DNA of 64,000 nt from Gemmatimonadota bacterium. GTDB taxonomy: Bacteria > Latescibacterota > UBA2968 > GCA-2709665. The stretch is taken from positions 1 to 64,000 of the forward strand of contig JAPPJY010000091.1 in assembly GCA_028874335.1 (NCBI GenBank). Reading direction: 5' to 3'. The translations under genes and the position numbers were made by a program. Shown here one piece after another: positions 8,085 through 16,590 of this stretch. The notes under the pieces are model-generated. The model saw only the letters and a list, made by a program, of their open reading frames with translations. It searched no databases and had not been told where the DNA came from. Positions within the stretch are counted from its first letter, which is position 1. Each line of letters starts with the position of its first letter.

Positions 8085-9041
8085 ATGCGACTGCGGGTCC
8101 TTGTTTTCTGTATGTCGATGGGTATGGCCGTTCCGGGCGTCTCGGAGGAGAAGAAAGCGCCGTCAAGACTTACGGTTGCCTTCCGCTTTACCTCGGCGTT
8201 CGGCCAGAAGGGGGGCGGGGTCGGGCACTTTCACGAACCGTCCGCCATCGCCCTGGACTCGTTCGGCCATCTTTACGTGGCCGATACGGGAAACGATCGC
8301 ATCCAGAAATTCGACACGGACGGGACGTATATGTCGGAAGTGGGCACCTTCGGCTGGGACCCCGGTCAATTCAGCCAGCCGGCGGGGGTTGCGGTGGGAA
8401 AGGGCGGGCTCGAGGTATGTGTCGCGGACGGGAGAAACAACCGCATCCAGATCTTCAGCCCGCACTTCCGCCTGCTGGGTGTGGTCGGAGGGCGGGACGT
8501 CGACGGTCCGATCAGGCTGGGGACCCTCGGCGGGATCGCGGTTTCCGAAGACGGTGAGCTTTACGTGTCGGACACCGATGCGGACCAGGTTGTACAGATC
8601 AGCGATTACAGCCCTTTGGAGAACCAGATCGGGGGGTACGGTTATGGCGCCGACCGGCTTCGGCGTCCGCTGGGACTCGCCGTCGGACAAAAGAATGAAG
8701 TCTACGTCTGTGACAGCGAAAACGACCGGGTCGCGATATTCGACCGATACGGAAGTTTCAGGAAGAGTCTGGCGGAAGGGTCGCTCTCCGAACCCGCCGG
8801 TGTGTGCACGGGGCCCGAGGACATACTGTTTGTGGCCGATACCGGGCATAACCGCATCGTGGTACTGGACCTTCGGAAGGGGGAGGTGGCCTCGCTGATC
8901 GGCGGGCCCGATGCCGGAGGGGGGCCGGGCGCATTCAGGGCGCCGGCGGACGTGGCATTCGGCGGCGGGAAGTTCCTCTTTGTTCTGGACGGCGGCAACC
9001 ATCGCATTCAGAAGTTCGAAATGCTGATCAGCAGAAGGTAG
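8085..9041 (+). CDS. Secreted NHL-repeat beta-propeller protein
   Basis: A 318-residue exported protein. A signal peptide (about 1-20, MRLRVLVFCMSMGMAVPGVS) is followed by about six NHL repeats of the type HFHEPSAIALDSFGHLYVAD followed by TGNDRIQKFD, which fold into a beta-propeller. Repeats recur around residues 50, 95, 145, 190, 235 and 280. NHL propellers bind proteins, RNA or surface ligands; here the export signal and position before two outer-membrane genes suggest a periplasmic or surface role. GGAAGG lies 6 nt before ATG 8085; ATG 8079 overlaps that site and is less likely. The open frame extends back into dapL but that part does not look coding. Confidence 0.8.
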   Translation: MRLRVLVFCMSMGMAVPGVSEEKKAPSRLTVAFRFTSAFGQKGGGVGHFHEPSAIALDSFGHLYVADTGNDRIQKFDTDGTYMSEVGTFGWDPGQFSQPAGVAVGKGGLEVCVADGRNNRIQIFSPHFRLLGVVGGRDVDGPIRLGTLGGIAVSEDGELYVSDTDADQVVQISDYSPLENQIGGYGYGADRLRRPLGLAVGQKNEVYVCDSENDRVAIFDRYGSFRKSLAEGSLSEPAGVCTGPEDILFVADTGHNRIVVLDLRKGEVASLIGGPDAGGGPGAFRAPADVAFGGGKFLFVLDGGNHRIQKFEMLISRR

Positions 9042-9049
9042 GGTGTTCT

Positions 9050-9145
9050 GTCCGAACGTCCCAATCAGGACTCGGAAGGAGGGGCCGCGGGGTCTTGAGG
9101 GCCACGGTAAGAACCCGGCTTTCCTGACGTCGGACCCTTTTTTTT
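9050..9145 (+). terminator. Long base-paired structure ending in U8, directly before the next start codon
   Basis: GTCCGAACG at 9050 and TCAGGA at 9065-9070 pair with the unbroken strand TCCTGACGTCGGAC (9122-9135); about 50 nt in between can form further hairpins (GGCC/GGCC, CGG/CCG). Eight T residues follow at 9138-9145 and the next gene's ATG begins at 9146 with no Shine-Dalgarno. It works as an intrinsic terminator for the NHL gene at least, and may be a switchable leader of the next gene. It matches no riboswitch consensus that I recognise. Confidence 0.55.
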
Positions 9146-12100
9146 ATGCTCAAACGCGTTTCCATCCTGCAGGTCTTCATAATCTGCGCCGGCCTGTTCA
9201 CCACGGCAGGTGCGGCGCCGCCGCCTGAACGGCTGACCGTCTTCGATATGGAACGGACCATTCGGGCGGACGGCGGCCGTGGGCCCTTTCGTATTTCGGA
9301 CCGGCCCATTCTGAAGGACAGCGAACGGGTCTGGGTGGGGGACAGCCTGCTCGTCAGGGACATGGACTACACCATGGACGACGCCGACGGTTTGCTGGTG
9401 CTGGCTCGGGCGCGGCCGCGCGGCATCGAGATTCTGGTCCGGTTCCGGCAGTTGCCCCGGGTGCTGTCCCGTGTTTACAGGCGTCGTGAACGAGACATCC
9501 AGCGTGCGCCGGTACGGTCGGCCCCGGCCAGCCGCCGGTGGCGAAGATCGAAAGCGAAGGCGCCCGAGGCATACGGCGAGGCGCAGTCACGTCTCGACGT
9601 GGGGGGCTCCAAGCGAGTTCAGGTCTCCGTTGGCGGGAATCGCGATCTGGAGCTCAGCCAGGCGCTGCGGGTCCACATAACGGGAGAGTTGGCGGACGGC
9701 GTCGAAGTAACCGCGCTGCTGTCCGACCGGAACCTTCCAATGGGGTTCGACGGAAGCACACGCAGCCTGCAGGAACTGGACCGCGTGATGTTTCAGGTCC
9801 GTTCGCGGAAGTTATCCGCATCCCTCGGCGATCTGGACGTAGCGTTTGACGGCACCACGTTCGGCAGGTACCGCCGCAGGCTTCAGGGCGCACACGTCGC
9901 GTTTTCGTCTTCCGGGACCGACCTGAAAGTCTTCGGGGCCGCCGCGGATGGACGCTGGATCAGCCACCGCCTCATTCCTGTCGAAGGATATCAGGGCCCG
10001 TACCGGTTGCCCGGCGACGCCGGGTCGGCGGGCGGATGGATTGTAGCGGGTTCGGAACGGGTCTGGCAGGACGGGCGTTTGTTGCGGCGTGGCGAAAGCC
10101 AGGACTACGTCGTGGATTACGAAATGTCCACAATCACGTTTACCCCCGTCAGACCGGTAACCGGACAGAGCCGCATTACCGTGGATTACCAATACGAGGC
10201 GCCCGGTTCGCGCCGGCGCCTGATGGGTGCGCGCGGCACGCTCGCGCTTTCCGGGGACCGGCTGAAGCTGGGGGGCACGTTCATACGGGAGGCTGACCGG
10301 GACGGCCCGGTCCCGGGTGTCGGCGTTTCCGCACCACCGTTTCAGCCGGTTCGACATCAGTTGGCTGTGATGGACGCGGCGTATGAACCGGTTGGGGGCG
10401 TACGGTTCGACGGCGAATTGGCGCTGAGCCACGCGCCCGAGCAGGTGGACGCGCATCAGCAGCGGCGTGGCCGCGCATTCAGGCTGGGACTGGATCTGTG
10501 GCCGGACGCGCTGCGTCTGGGCGGATATGGCATCGGGCGGTTTCGACTGACCGGGGCATTCAGGCAGATCGGCGCGCAGTTCCGCGGCATCGAGAGGCCC
10601 GTGAGGGTAACGCGCGAGGGGCGGTGGGGCTGGCAGGCCGACGGTCCGCAGGCCGGAGACCGGATAGGCGAAGTCGCATTGCAGTACGCCCTGAGGCCCG
10701 GCATCCGGTTCGACGCCGGCTTCGGCAGGCGCCACGGAAAGGTGAACGCGGTCCGGCGCGACGTCGGGCTGCAGATTTCCGATGCGCGCGGGCCCCAGGT
10801 ATTCTATCGATTCGACGAGGTGTCCCACGGGTCCGGAATGTTAGCCCGGCATCGGGGACGCATCCGGGCGCGTGTGCGAGGGATTTCGCCGGGGTTTCGT
10901 TTCGAGTCGGAAACGGCAACGGGGTCGTCGGTACCTCATTCCACGCTGTTCTACGCCACCGCGCCCGATTCCGCACATCGCGGAATACGCATCCGGGCGG
11001 GGGCGATGGACCTCTCGACGCGCGTGATGGACGCGCTGGCATGGACCTCGGAGATTTCAATCCGGAGGATACACCTCCTGGAGCGTGCGTGGCAGGACAG
11101 CCTGCGGGCATGGACGACGACCCACCGCGCCTCGATGTCCGGCTGGCGCGGGCTGTCGTTTTCCGGGGAGTACAGCAGGAGCAGGACGAATTCGCCCCTG
11201 TATCCGGAGAACGGGCGGATGACGGACCTTGCCCGCGTAAGATGGGGGTACGACGTCCTGAAAGGCGCGGTTTCGCACAGATTCTCCTATCGGATCTCCA
11301 GTACCGGGGCGCCGGACGGCGAGCCGGTGTTTATCGATGTCGGACGCGGTAGAGGCACGCATGCGTGGGAAGACGTGGACGGCGACGGGCGCCGGGATCC
11401 GGAGGAATTCGTGGCCGACACGGATGGCGAGTACGTGCGGTTCTTCAGTCCGTCCGTTGGGTTCCGCCCCGTGCGTGATGCGGCTCTCGCGGCGCGGACT
11501 GAGCTTGTATTCAAGCGTTTGCTGCGATCTCCGAATGGGTTGTGGCCGCGACTTCTCTCCGGCCTGTCGCTGGACGTCTCGCTGGAAGCCGACCGTCAGG
11601 CGCCGCCGGGCAATGCGGGCGTGGCGCCCTGGAAACTGTACGGTTTCGGCTACGGGGAGGGGATGTTGAACGGCAGGCGCGAACTGAGGACGCGGCTCTA
11701 CCTGTTTCGATACGGCCGCCCGGCCGCGCTGCGTCTATCCGCCCGCCGGGGTTCCCGCGTGGACCGGGACTTCACCGGCGGTGCGCTGGAGACGAGTTCG
11801 CGGGCGTCGGCGCTGGGCCGGTTCGCGCTTGGGAGGACGTCTTCCCTGGAGCTGGAGGTGCACGGTGAGACGCGCGACCGGCCCGGTGACGGACCCTTTT
11901 TCTACCGGATCCGATCGCGCCGGATTTCAATGAATGGGTACCGGCACCCGCCCAGGTCGTTGCAGACCCGCGTGGAACTGTCTGTCGGAAGGGACCGGGA
12001 GGCGAACCGGGCGCTGGTTGCCCGCTTTGTGTCCGTCCGTCCGGAAATCCGGCGCGCCCTACCCGGCAGGGGTCGGCTGAGGGCATCATGTGACTGGACC

Positions 12101-12301
12101 CATGTTCTCGGTTCGGGACCCATGCCGTTGTTTCTGAGAATGGCCGACGGAAACCGGGTGGGAAACAACGTGGGCTGGCGTCTGGGCGTGGACTACCGGC
12201 TGGGCCGGTATCTGACGGCCATGGCCCTGTACGACGGACGCAAGCGTCCCGGAAGACCCCTCCTGCATCTCGGGCGCATGGAAATGCGGGCCCTGTTCTG
12301 A
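9146..12301 (+). CDS. Very large outer-membrane-type protein with SprA-like repeats
   Basis: A 1051-residue exported protein with a clear signal peptide (about 1-23, MLKRVSILQVFIICAGLFTTAGA). Two regions carry the pattern 'V..DG..L.RG.DY..DY..G.I.F...RP....I.V.Y': about 55-110 (VWVGDSLLVRDMDYTMDD) and about 300-350 (VWQDGRLLRRGESQDYVVDY). A segment LRVHITGELADGVEVTALLSDRN and a GPYRL motif lie between. The rest is rich in alternating beta strands ending in Phe, as expected of a large beta barrel. These signatures resemble the T9SS translocon protein SprA and related proteins of FCB bacteria, though this is much shorter than SprA. The Omp85 gene starts 10 nt downstream. ATG directly follows a U-tract and lacks a Shine-Dalgarno. 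Function is unknown; the SprA link is inference. Confidence 0.65.
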   Translation: MLKRVSILQVFIICAGLFTTAGAAPPPERLTVFDMERTIRADGGRGPFRISDRPILKDSERVWVGDSLLVRDMDYTMDDADGLLVLARARPRGIEILVRFRQLPRVLSRVYRRRERDIQRAPVRSAPASRRWRRSKAKAPEAYGEAQSRLDVGGSKRVQVSVGGNRDLELSQALRVHITGELADGVEVTALLSDRNLPMGFDGSTRSLQELDRVMFQVRSRKLSASLGDLDVAFDGTTFGRYRRRLQGAHVAFSSSGTDLKVFGAAADGRWISHRLIPVEGYQGPYRLPGDAGSAGGWIVAGSERVWQDGRLLRRGESQDYVVDYEMSTITFTPVRPVTGQSRITVDYQYEAPGSRRRLMGARGTLALSGDRLKLGGTFIREADRDGPVPGVGVSAPPFQPVRHQLAVMDAAYEPVGGVRFDGELALSHAPEQVDAHQQRRGRAFRLGLDLWPDALRLGGYGIGRFRLTGAFRQIGAQFRGIERPVRVTREGRWGWQADGPQAGDRIGEVALQYALRPGIRFDAGFGRRHGKVNAVRRDVGLQISDARGPQVFYRFDEVSHGSGMLARHRGRIRARVRGISPGFRFESETATGSSVPHSTLFYATAPDSAHRGIRIRAGAMDLSTRVMDALAWTSEISIRRIHLLERAWQDSLRAWTTTHRASMSGWRGLSFSGEYSRSRTNSPLYPENGRMTDLARVRWGYDVLKGAVSHRFSYRISSTGAPDGEPVFIDVGRGRGTHAWEDVDGDGRRDPEEFVADTDGEYVRFFSPSVGFRPVRDAALAARTELVFKRLLRSPNGLWPRLLSGLSLDVSLEADRQAPPGNAGVAPWKLYGFGYGEGMLNGRRELRTRLYLFRYGRPAALRLSARRGSRVDRDFTGGALETSSRASALGRFALGRTSSLELEVHGETRDRPGDGPFFYRIRSRRISMNGYRHPPRSLQTRVELSVGRDREANRALVARFVSVRPEIRRALPGRGRLRASCDWTHVLGSGPMPLFLRMADGNRVGNNVGWRLGVDYRLGRYLTAMALYDGRKRPGRPLLHLGRMEMRALF

Positions 12302-12311
12302 AAGGTACGCC

Positions 12312-14027
12312 GTGTTAAGACAGTTACGTATATGGCCCTGCGGCCTCGTCCTATCGCTTGTAGTGGGCGTATCGGGAGACGTGTTCGCGGTAGATCGCGT
12401 ACTCGTACGGCAGGTGCGGGTAGACGGGGCGAACCGGGTTTCCGAGGACCGTGTTCGAGACTGGCTGATGACGCGGGCCGGCATGCCTCTGGACAGCCTG
12501 CTGCTTGAGCAGGATATGGCGCGAATTCTGGAAGGCTATCTGAACGCGGGTTACTGGCAGGTATCCGTCGCGTTTCCGGAGGTGGAGCCGAACCGGGGGC
12601 GGGTGCGGTTTCGGATCGAAGAAGGCCGGCGGACCCTGATCGACAAGATCCGGATTACAGGAAATGTATATGCTTCGACGGACTCGCTGCAGAACGAAAT
12701 GTTTTCGCGCGGCGGGTCGCCGTTAATCAGGGAGTCCCTGGAGGTCGACGTCGAAGCGCTCCTCAAGTTCTACGAGAACCGCGGGTATCCCTATTGTTCG
12801 CTGGCGCCGGATGTGAGTTTGTCGCCCGGCAGCCGATCTGCGCAGGTCAGGATAGTGGTGGACGAAGGTCCCTTCGTGCGGTTGGATACGATCCGCTTCA
12901 CGGGCAACCGGATCACCCGTGACGAGACTTTGCGCCGGGAAATGCGGTTGGCGCAGGGTGGCGCCTACGACCAGCGACGGGTCGACCGGGCACTTCGTGC
13001 GCTCAGACGTCTTCCTTTTGTGCTGGACGTGGATGACCCGTTGTTGGTGACCGAACCCGACGGACGTACGGCGCTGGTCGTCTCCGTCCGCGAGTCCCCG
13101 GCAGGCAGGGCTGAAGGCGTCGTGGGCGTTGTGCCCGCATCGCGCGATGGCGTCCAGGGGCTTAGCGGATCGTTCGCGACCACGTTCGTGAATCTGCTCG
13201 GAACCGGGAGGCGGGCGGATGCCTCCTGGTCGCGCAGCGGGAGCGGGGCGTCCGATCTGGACCTGCGATACCATGAACCCTGGATCCTGAGCCGGCCGTT
13301 GGGTCTGGACGTGGGGCTTCTGATGCGGCAGCGGCCGGGATTCGCCGAAAACCGCATGAGTCTCGGCGTCAGTCTGTCCACTGCCGGCGGCGCCGAGGTT
13401 CGGCTGGGTGCCTCCAGGGGCGGTGTCCGGCCGGATTCGAGCGGGGTGAACGGGTTTGCGAAGGGTCGTATCGCGTCTCTGGACGGTGCGTTCGAGCTGG
13501 ACCGGCGGAACGATCGATGGAATCCCACGTCGGGTTCGCTCTATCGCGTGGGTCTGGAGTGGAGCCGCGTGGCGCAGGCTGCCGGCGCCGGCCGGAGGTT
13601 GCGCGCAACCGCGGACCTGCAACGAATACTTTCGCTGGGACGGCGGACCGCGTTGGCCGCCTCGCTGCACGGCGCGGGTGTGGCCGAAACGGGCGTCGGG
13701 CTTCCGGACGGGCCGCTGCGATTGGGAGGAGCCGCGTCGATACGCGGCTATCGCGAGGAAGCGTTTCTGGTGAATCGGGCGTTGTGGATGAATCTGGAGT
13801 GGCGGGTTATTCTGGCGCGCCGGTCAAGGGCGTTTCTCTTCGTCGATGCCGGTGTTCTGGGAGATTCGGCCGGAGGTGAAAGAGATGGTCTGCTCTTCCC
13901 GGTTGGATTCGGAATGGGGATTCGAACCGTATCCAGGGTCGGGACCATCGGACTCGAATACGGGCTGGCGAGAACCGACAGTCCGGGTCGCGGAAAGGTG
14001 CATGTGCGGATGGTGAACGACTTTTAG
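12312..14027 (+). CDS. Omp85/BamA-TamA superfamily outer-membrane protein
   Basis: A 571-residue protein. Signal peptide about 1-26 (ending GDVFA). Three POTRA-like units follow: about 27-105 (RVLVRQVRVDGANRVSEDRV), 106-185 (LIDKIRITGNVYASTDSL) and 186-255 (LDTIRFTGNRITRDETL). The C-terminal half is a beta barrel (about 265-571) with the family's RGYREEAF motif and a terminal VRMVNDF. Omp85 proteins insert barrels (BamA), help autotransport (TamA) or export proteins. With three POTRAs it is nearer TamA or a specialised partner than housekeeping BamA, which usually has five. Co-transcription with the upstream large barrel protein suggests a dedicated insertion or secretion pair. Confidence 0.85.
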   Translation: MLRQLRIWPCGLVLSLVVGVSGDVFAVDRVLVRQVRVDGANRVSEDRVRDWLMTRAGMPLDSLLLEQDMARILEGYLNAGYWQVSVAFPEVEPNRGRVRFRIEEGRRTLIDKIRITGNVYASTDSLQNEMFSRGGSPLIRESLEVDVEALLKFYENRGYPYCSLAPDVSLSPGSRSAQVRIVVDEGPFVRLDTIRFTGNRITRDETLRREMRLAQGGAYDQRRVDRALRALRRLPFVLDVDDPLLVTEPDGRTALVVSVRESPAGRAEGVVGVVPASRDGVQGLSGSFATTFVNLLGTGRRADASWSRSGSGASDLDLRYHEPWILSRPLGLDVGLLMRQRPGFAENRMSLGVSLSTAGGAEVRLGASRGGVRPDSSGVNGFAKGRIASLDGAFELDRRNDRWNPTSGSLYRVGLEWSRVAQAAGAGRRLRATADLQRILSLGRRTALAASLHGAGVAETGVGLPDGPLRLGGAASIRGYREEAFLVNRALWMNLEWRVILARRSRAFLFVDAGVLGDSAGGERDGLLFPVGFGMGIRTVSRVGTIGLEYGLARTDSPGRGKVHVRMVNDF

Positions 14028-14054
14028 CGACCCGGCGATGTCTGCTCCACCTGG

Positions 14055-14870
14055 TCAAAAGGGAAACAGGACGGGGATATTTTCAGATGGGAGGGCGCCG
14101 CCGTATTCGCAGACCTGGAAGGCCTCGGCATATTGGATGGCGCGTCCGCGGTTTTCGCCGTAACGCTTCAGGAGAATGTCCCGATGCCGGTCGGCAACCG
14201 CCCTGAATTGTTCCAGCCGGTGTTCCAGCCACTTCCTGCGCTGGCGGGGCGACTTCGGCACTTCGTCGAGCTTTCCGGCGTTAAACGGCAACCATTCGTA
14301 CATCTGCGAGGTGTGACAGTGCAGCATATCGAGCTTCTTGTCGACGATGGCGTCGATGTCGATTGCGACCTCGGGCGTAAACGGCGCGGGAAACCTGAAG
14401 TTGTCGCTCATGTAGGCGATAACCGGATTGTACGCCAGCGCGGGAACGTCCGTGCAGACGTTCGGGACTGTGACCATATACGCGGCGTCCTGGACGAGGA
14501 TGCTGGCGTATCGATGGTCCGGATGATAGTCATTGGGCCGATGGGTGAGAATGAGGTCCGGCGTGTAGGAACGGATCATGCGAATGACGTGCTTGCGGTT
14601 CTCCAGCGTGGGCTCCAGCTCTCCGTCGTGGATGTCCGTTACGTGGTATTCGATGCCCGCCACGGCTCCGGCGGCTTCGGCCTCCGCCCGGCGCCTGCGC
14701 GCGAGCGCAATGCCCCCCGTTTCGTGGTGGCCCGCGTCTCCGTTCGTCATGGAGACGAATCGGACCTCGTGACCCAGAGCCGCGTAGTTGATTGCAAGGC
14801 CGCCGGCCTTAATGTCGCAGTCGTCCGGATGGGCCCCGAAAACGATGATTCTGAGAGGTCGGTTCGTCAC
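14055..14870 (-). CDS. PIG-L family deacetylase
   Basis: A 271-residue zinc-dependent deacetylase of the PIG-L/MshB/BshB superfamily. The metal and catalytic motif AHPDD is at 13-17 in IIVFGAHPDDCDIKAGG, and the second motif, THRPNDYHPDHRYA, carries the HxxH-type ligand pair. Relatives remove acetyl groups from GlcNAc-inositol, bacillithiol precursors or other N-acetyl sugars. The start is GTG 14870, 7 nt after the stop of the upstream polysaccharide-deacetylase-like gene and with no clear Shine-Dalgarno, so translation is probably coupled. Third gene of the 17762-to-14055 operon; it converges on the Omp85 gene with a 27-nt gap. Confidence 0.88.
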   Translation of the reverse strand: MTNRPLRIIVFGAHPDDCDIKAGGLAINYAALGHEVRFVSMTNGDAGHHETGGIALARRRRAEAEAAGAVAGIEYHVTDIHDGELEPTLENRKHVIRMIRSYTPDLILTHRPNDYHPDHRYASILVQDAAYMVTVPNVCTDVPALAYNPVIAYMSDNFRFPAPFTPEVAIDIDAIVDKKLDMLHCHTSQMYEWLPFNAGKLDEVPKSPRQRRKWLEHRLEQFRAVADRHRDILLKRYGENRGRAIQYAEAFQVCEYGGALPSENIPVLFPF

Positions 14871-14877
14871 GGTGGGC

Positions 14878-16590
14878 TCAATGGGGGTTCGGGTGGTAGA
14901 CGGCCTCGATCGAAACGTTGGATCGACCTTCGGGAATGGACACGAAGCCGACGTGTTCGCGGTACCGGACGTTCGGATCCGGCCGCGCCACGTTCCCGTC
15001 CACCCGGATTTCGCCGACCGACGCGCCGGCGAACTGAAGCGGGATCTGGATGCGAAGATCGGGGTGAGGCGAACCGCGCTGAAGGCTGAATCCGAGTCTC
15101 GAGCCGTTCCATTGCAGGTCGGCGAGGCGCCACGTATCGCGTGCGCTCCAGAAGGCCGCCCACTGGTCGAAGGACCAGATTGGCAGGCCTTTTTCGTTTG
15201 CCAGGCGCAGCAGTTCCCGTCCCTGTTCCTCCGAAAACCGCACCCAGTTTCCCGGATGGATGCACACGCCGTAGGGTGTGTGGAAACGGGTCGTGATGTC
15301 GGTAAAAATGCGCTCGAGCATCACCGAGAATACGGCCGGCGACAGCTTGAATGAATAATCCTGCGGGCCGAACATGCCGTCGTCGATAAGGTGGGTGTGC
15401 TGCTGATAGACGTTGACGAGGCGCCCGTCCGGGTGGCAGAAGCGCATTGGAAGCGCCGCACCGAAGGAGGCGTAGGGCGCGTTCTCTCTGTCTCTCATAT
15501 AGGTCCCGGAAAAGTAGTTGCCGTCCATTTGGACGCCCAGTTTTTCCATGACGTCCACGAGGTCCAGATAGCCCGCCCATGCCGTGCAGTGATTGCGTAA
15601 GGTGCGTGCGGGAATCCGGAACCTCTCCTCGAACAGGCGGACCTGGCGCTCGAACTCGGCAACGCGTTCCGGTACGGGACGTCCGTCCAGCGGACGAAGG
15701 TTCGGATGCGGTCCGACGTCGTGGCGTCTCGCGTATCTTGCCACGTCGTCGGGCGTCGACTTCGTGTGGTTGGGGATGATATACAGGCTCATGCGTCCCC
15801 CCGCGTCGGCGACTCCGTCGAACTCGTCCTCGTTCGACGCCACGTCGGCGTAATCCTCGTCGCCGGAGTAGAGCAGGATGCCCGGCGCGGTCCGGGGAAG
15901 ATGGGACAGGACGGGAACCGGCGCAGGCAGGTACCTGCGGGCGAGGTCTGTGAACAGCCGCGAAAGCAGGTCTGCATGGGGGATCCATCCGGCATCGTAG
16001 GGACCCACGCGGGCCGCCATGTGGGTAGGCCGCGCGCAGCCGTCTCCGTCGGGAATGCTTTCGGCGAGGTCGGGATCGCCCTGCCGCAGCAAGAGAACGC
16101 AGCGGGGCAGGTCGAAGGCGAAGGAGACGATTCGCCCCCCGCCGACACGGGTCTCCGCAATGCCCGCGGTTTCGCCGCCATAGCGCCCCGGGTGAGAAAG
16201 ATAGGCCAGCGGTTTCGCGGCTTCCGAGAGTTCCCACGTGTGAACGGACCCCACAACCGGAACGAATTCGCCTGCCAGGCCGCCGGTGGGATACGCCACG
16301 TTGCGCAGGCGCAGCGGTGGCTCTTTCGTGCCCCGCACCTTCAGCCCGGCCGCGCGCGCAAGCGCCCTTCCCGGAAGGAAGCAGAGAACCGTGCCTCCCC
16401 GGCGGGCGTAGTCGGGAAGCGTGGCTTCATCGTGATACGCCGGACACACGAGCACGGGGAAATCGGTCGGGTCCAGATCCGGCACCATGTCGCTCGAGAC
16501 AGGCGCATAAAGCGGTAGTCCCCAGGTTTTGAGAATTTCGGCGACATACGCCGAAAGCTTGGACCGGTTTGTCACGATGCCGATCTGCAT
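14878..16590 (-). CDS. Polysaccharide-deacetylase-like (NodB-fold) protein with N-terminal amidotransferase-like domain
   Basis: A 570-residue protein with no signal peptide. The first ~200 residues (MQIGIVTNRSKLSAYVAEIL, FPVLVCPAYHDEATLPDYARRGGTVL) look like the class I glutamine amidotransferase/ThuA-like domain often found with carbohydrate enzymes. Residues about 255-470 contain LYSGDEDYAD, YIIPNHTKS, VGPHPNLR, LRNHCTAW and CIHPGNW, which resemble the metal-binding and catalytic loops of NodB-fold deacetylases. A beta-sandwich tail ends the protein. The start codon overlaps the stop of the upstream gene (TGA sharing its A with ATG order, 1 nt), so translation is coupled. Probable carbohydrate deacetylation; substrate unknown. 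The NodB assignment is moderate. Confidence 0.6.
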   Translation of the reverse strand: MQIGIVTNRSKLSAYVAEILKTWGLPLYAPVSSDMVPDLDPTDFPVLVCPAYHDEATLPDYARRGGTVLCFLPGRALARAAGLKVRGTKEPPLRLRNVAYPTGGLAGEFVPVVGSVHTWELSEAAKPLAYLSHPGRYGGETAGIAETRVGGGRIVSFAFDLPRCVLLLRQGDPDLAESIPDGDGCARPTHMAARVGPYDAGWIPHADLLSRLFTDLARRYLPAPVPVLSHLPRTAPGILLYSGDEDYADVASNEDEFDGVADAGGRMSLYIIPNHTKSTPDDVARYARRHDVGPHPNLRPLDGRPVPERVAEFERQVRLFEERFRIPARTLRNHCTAWAGYLDLVDVMEKLGVQMDGNYFSGTYMRDRENAPYASFGAALPMRFCHPDGRLVNVYQQHTHLIDDGMFGPQDYSFKLSPAVFSVMLERIFTDITTRFHTPYGVCIHPGNWVRFSEEQGRELLRLANEKGLPIWSFDQWAAFWSARDTWRLADLQWNGSRLGFSLQRGSPHPDLRIQIPLQFAGASVGEIRVDGNVARPDPNVRYREHVGFVSIPEGRSNVSIEAVYHPNPH

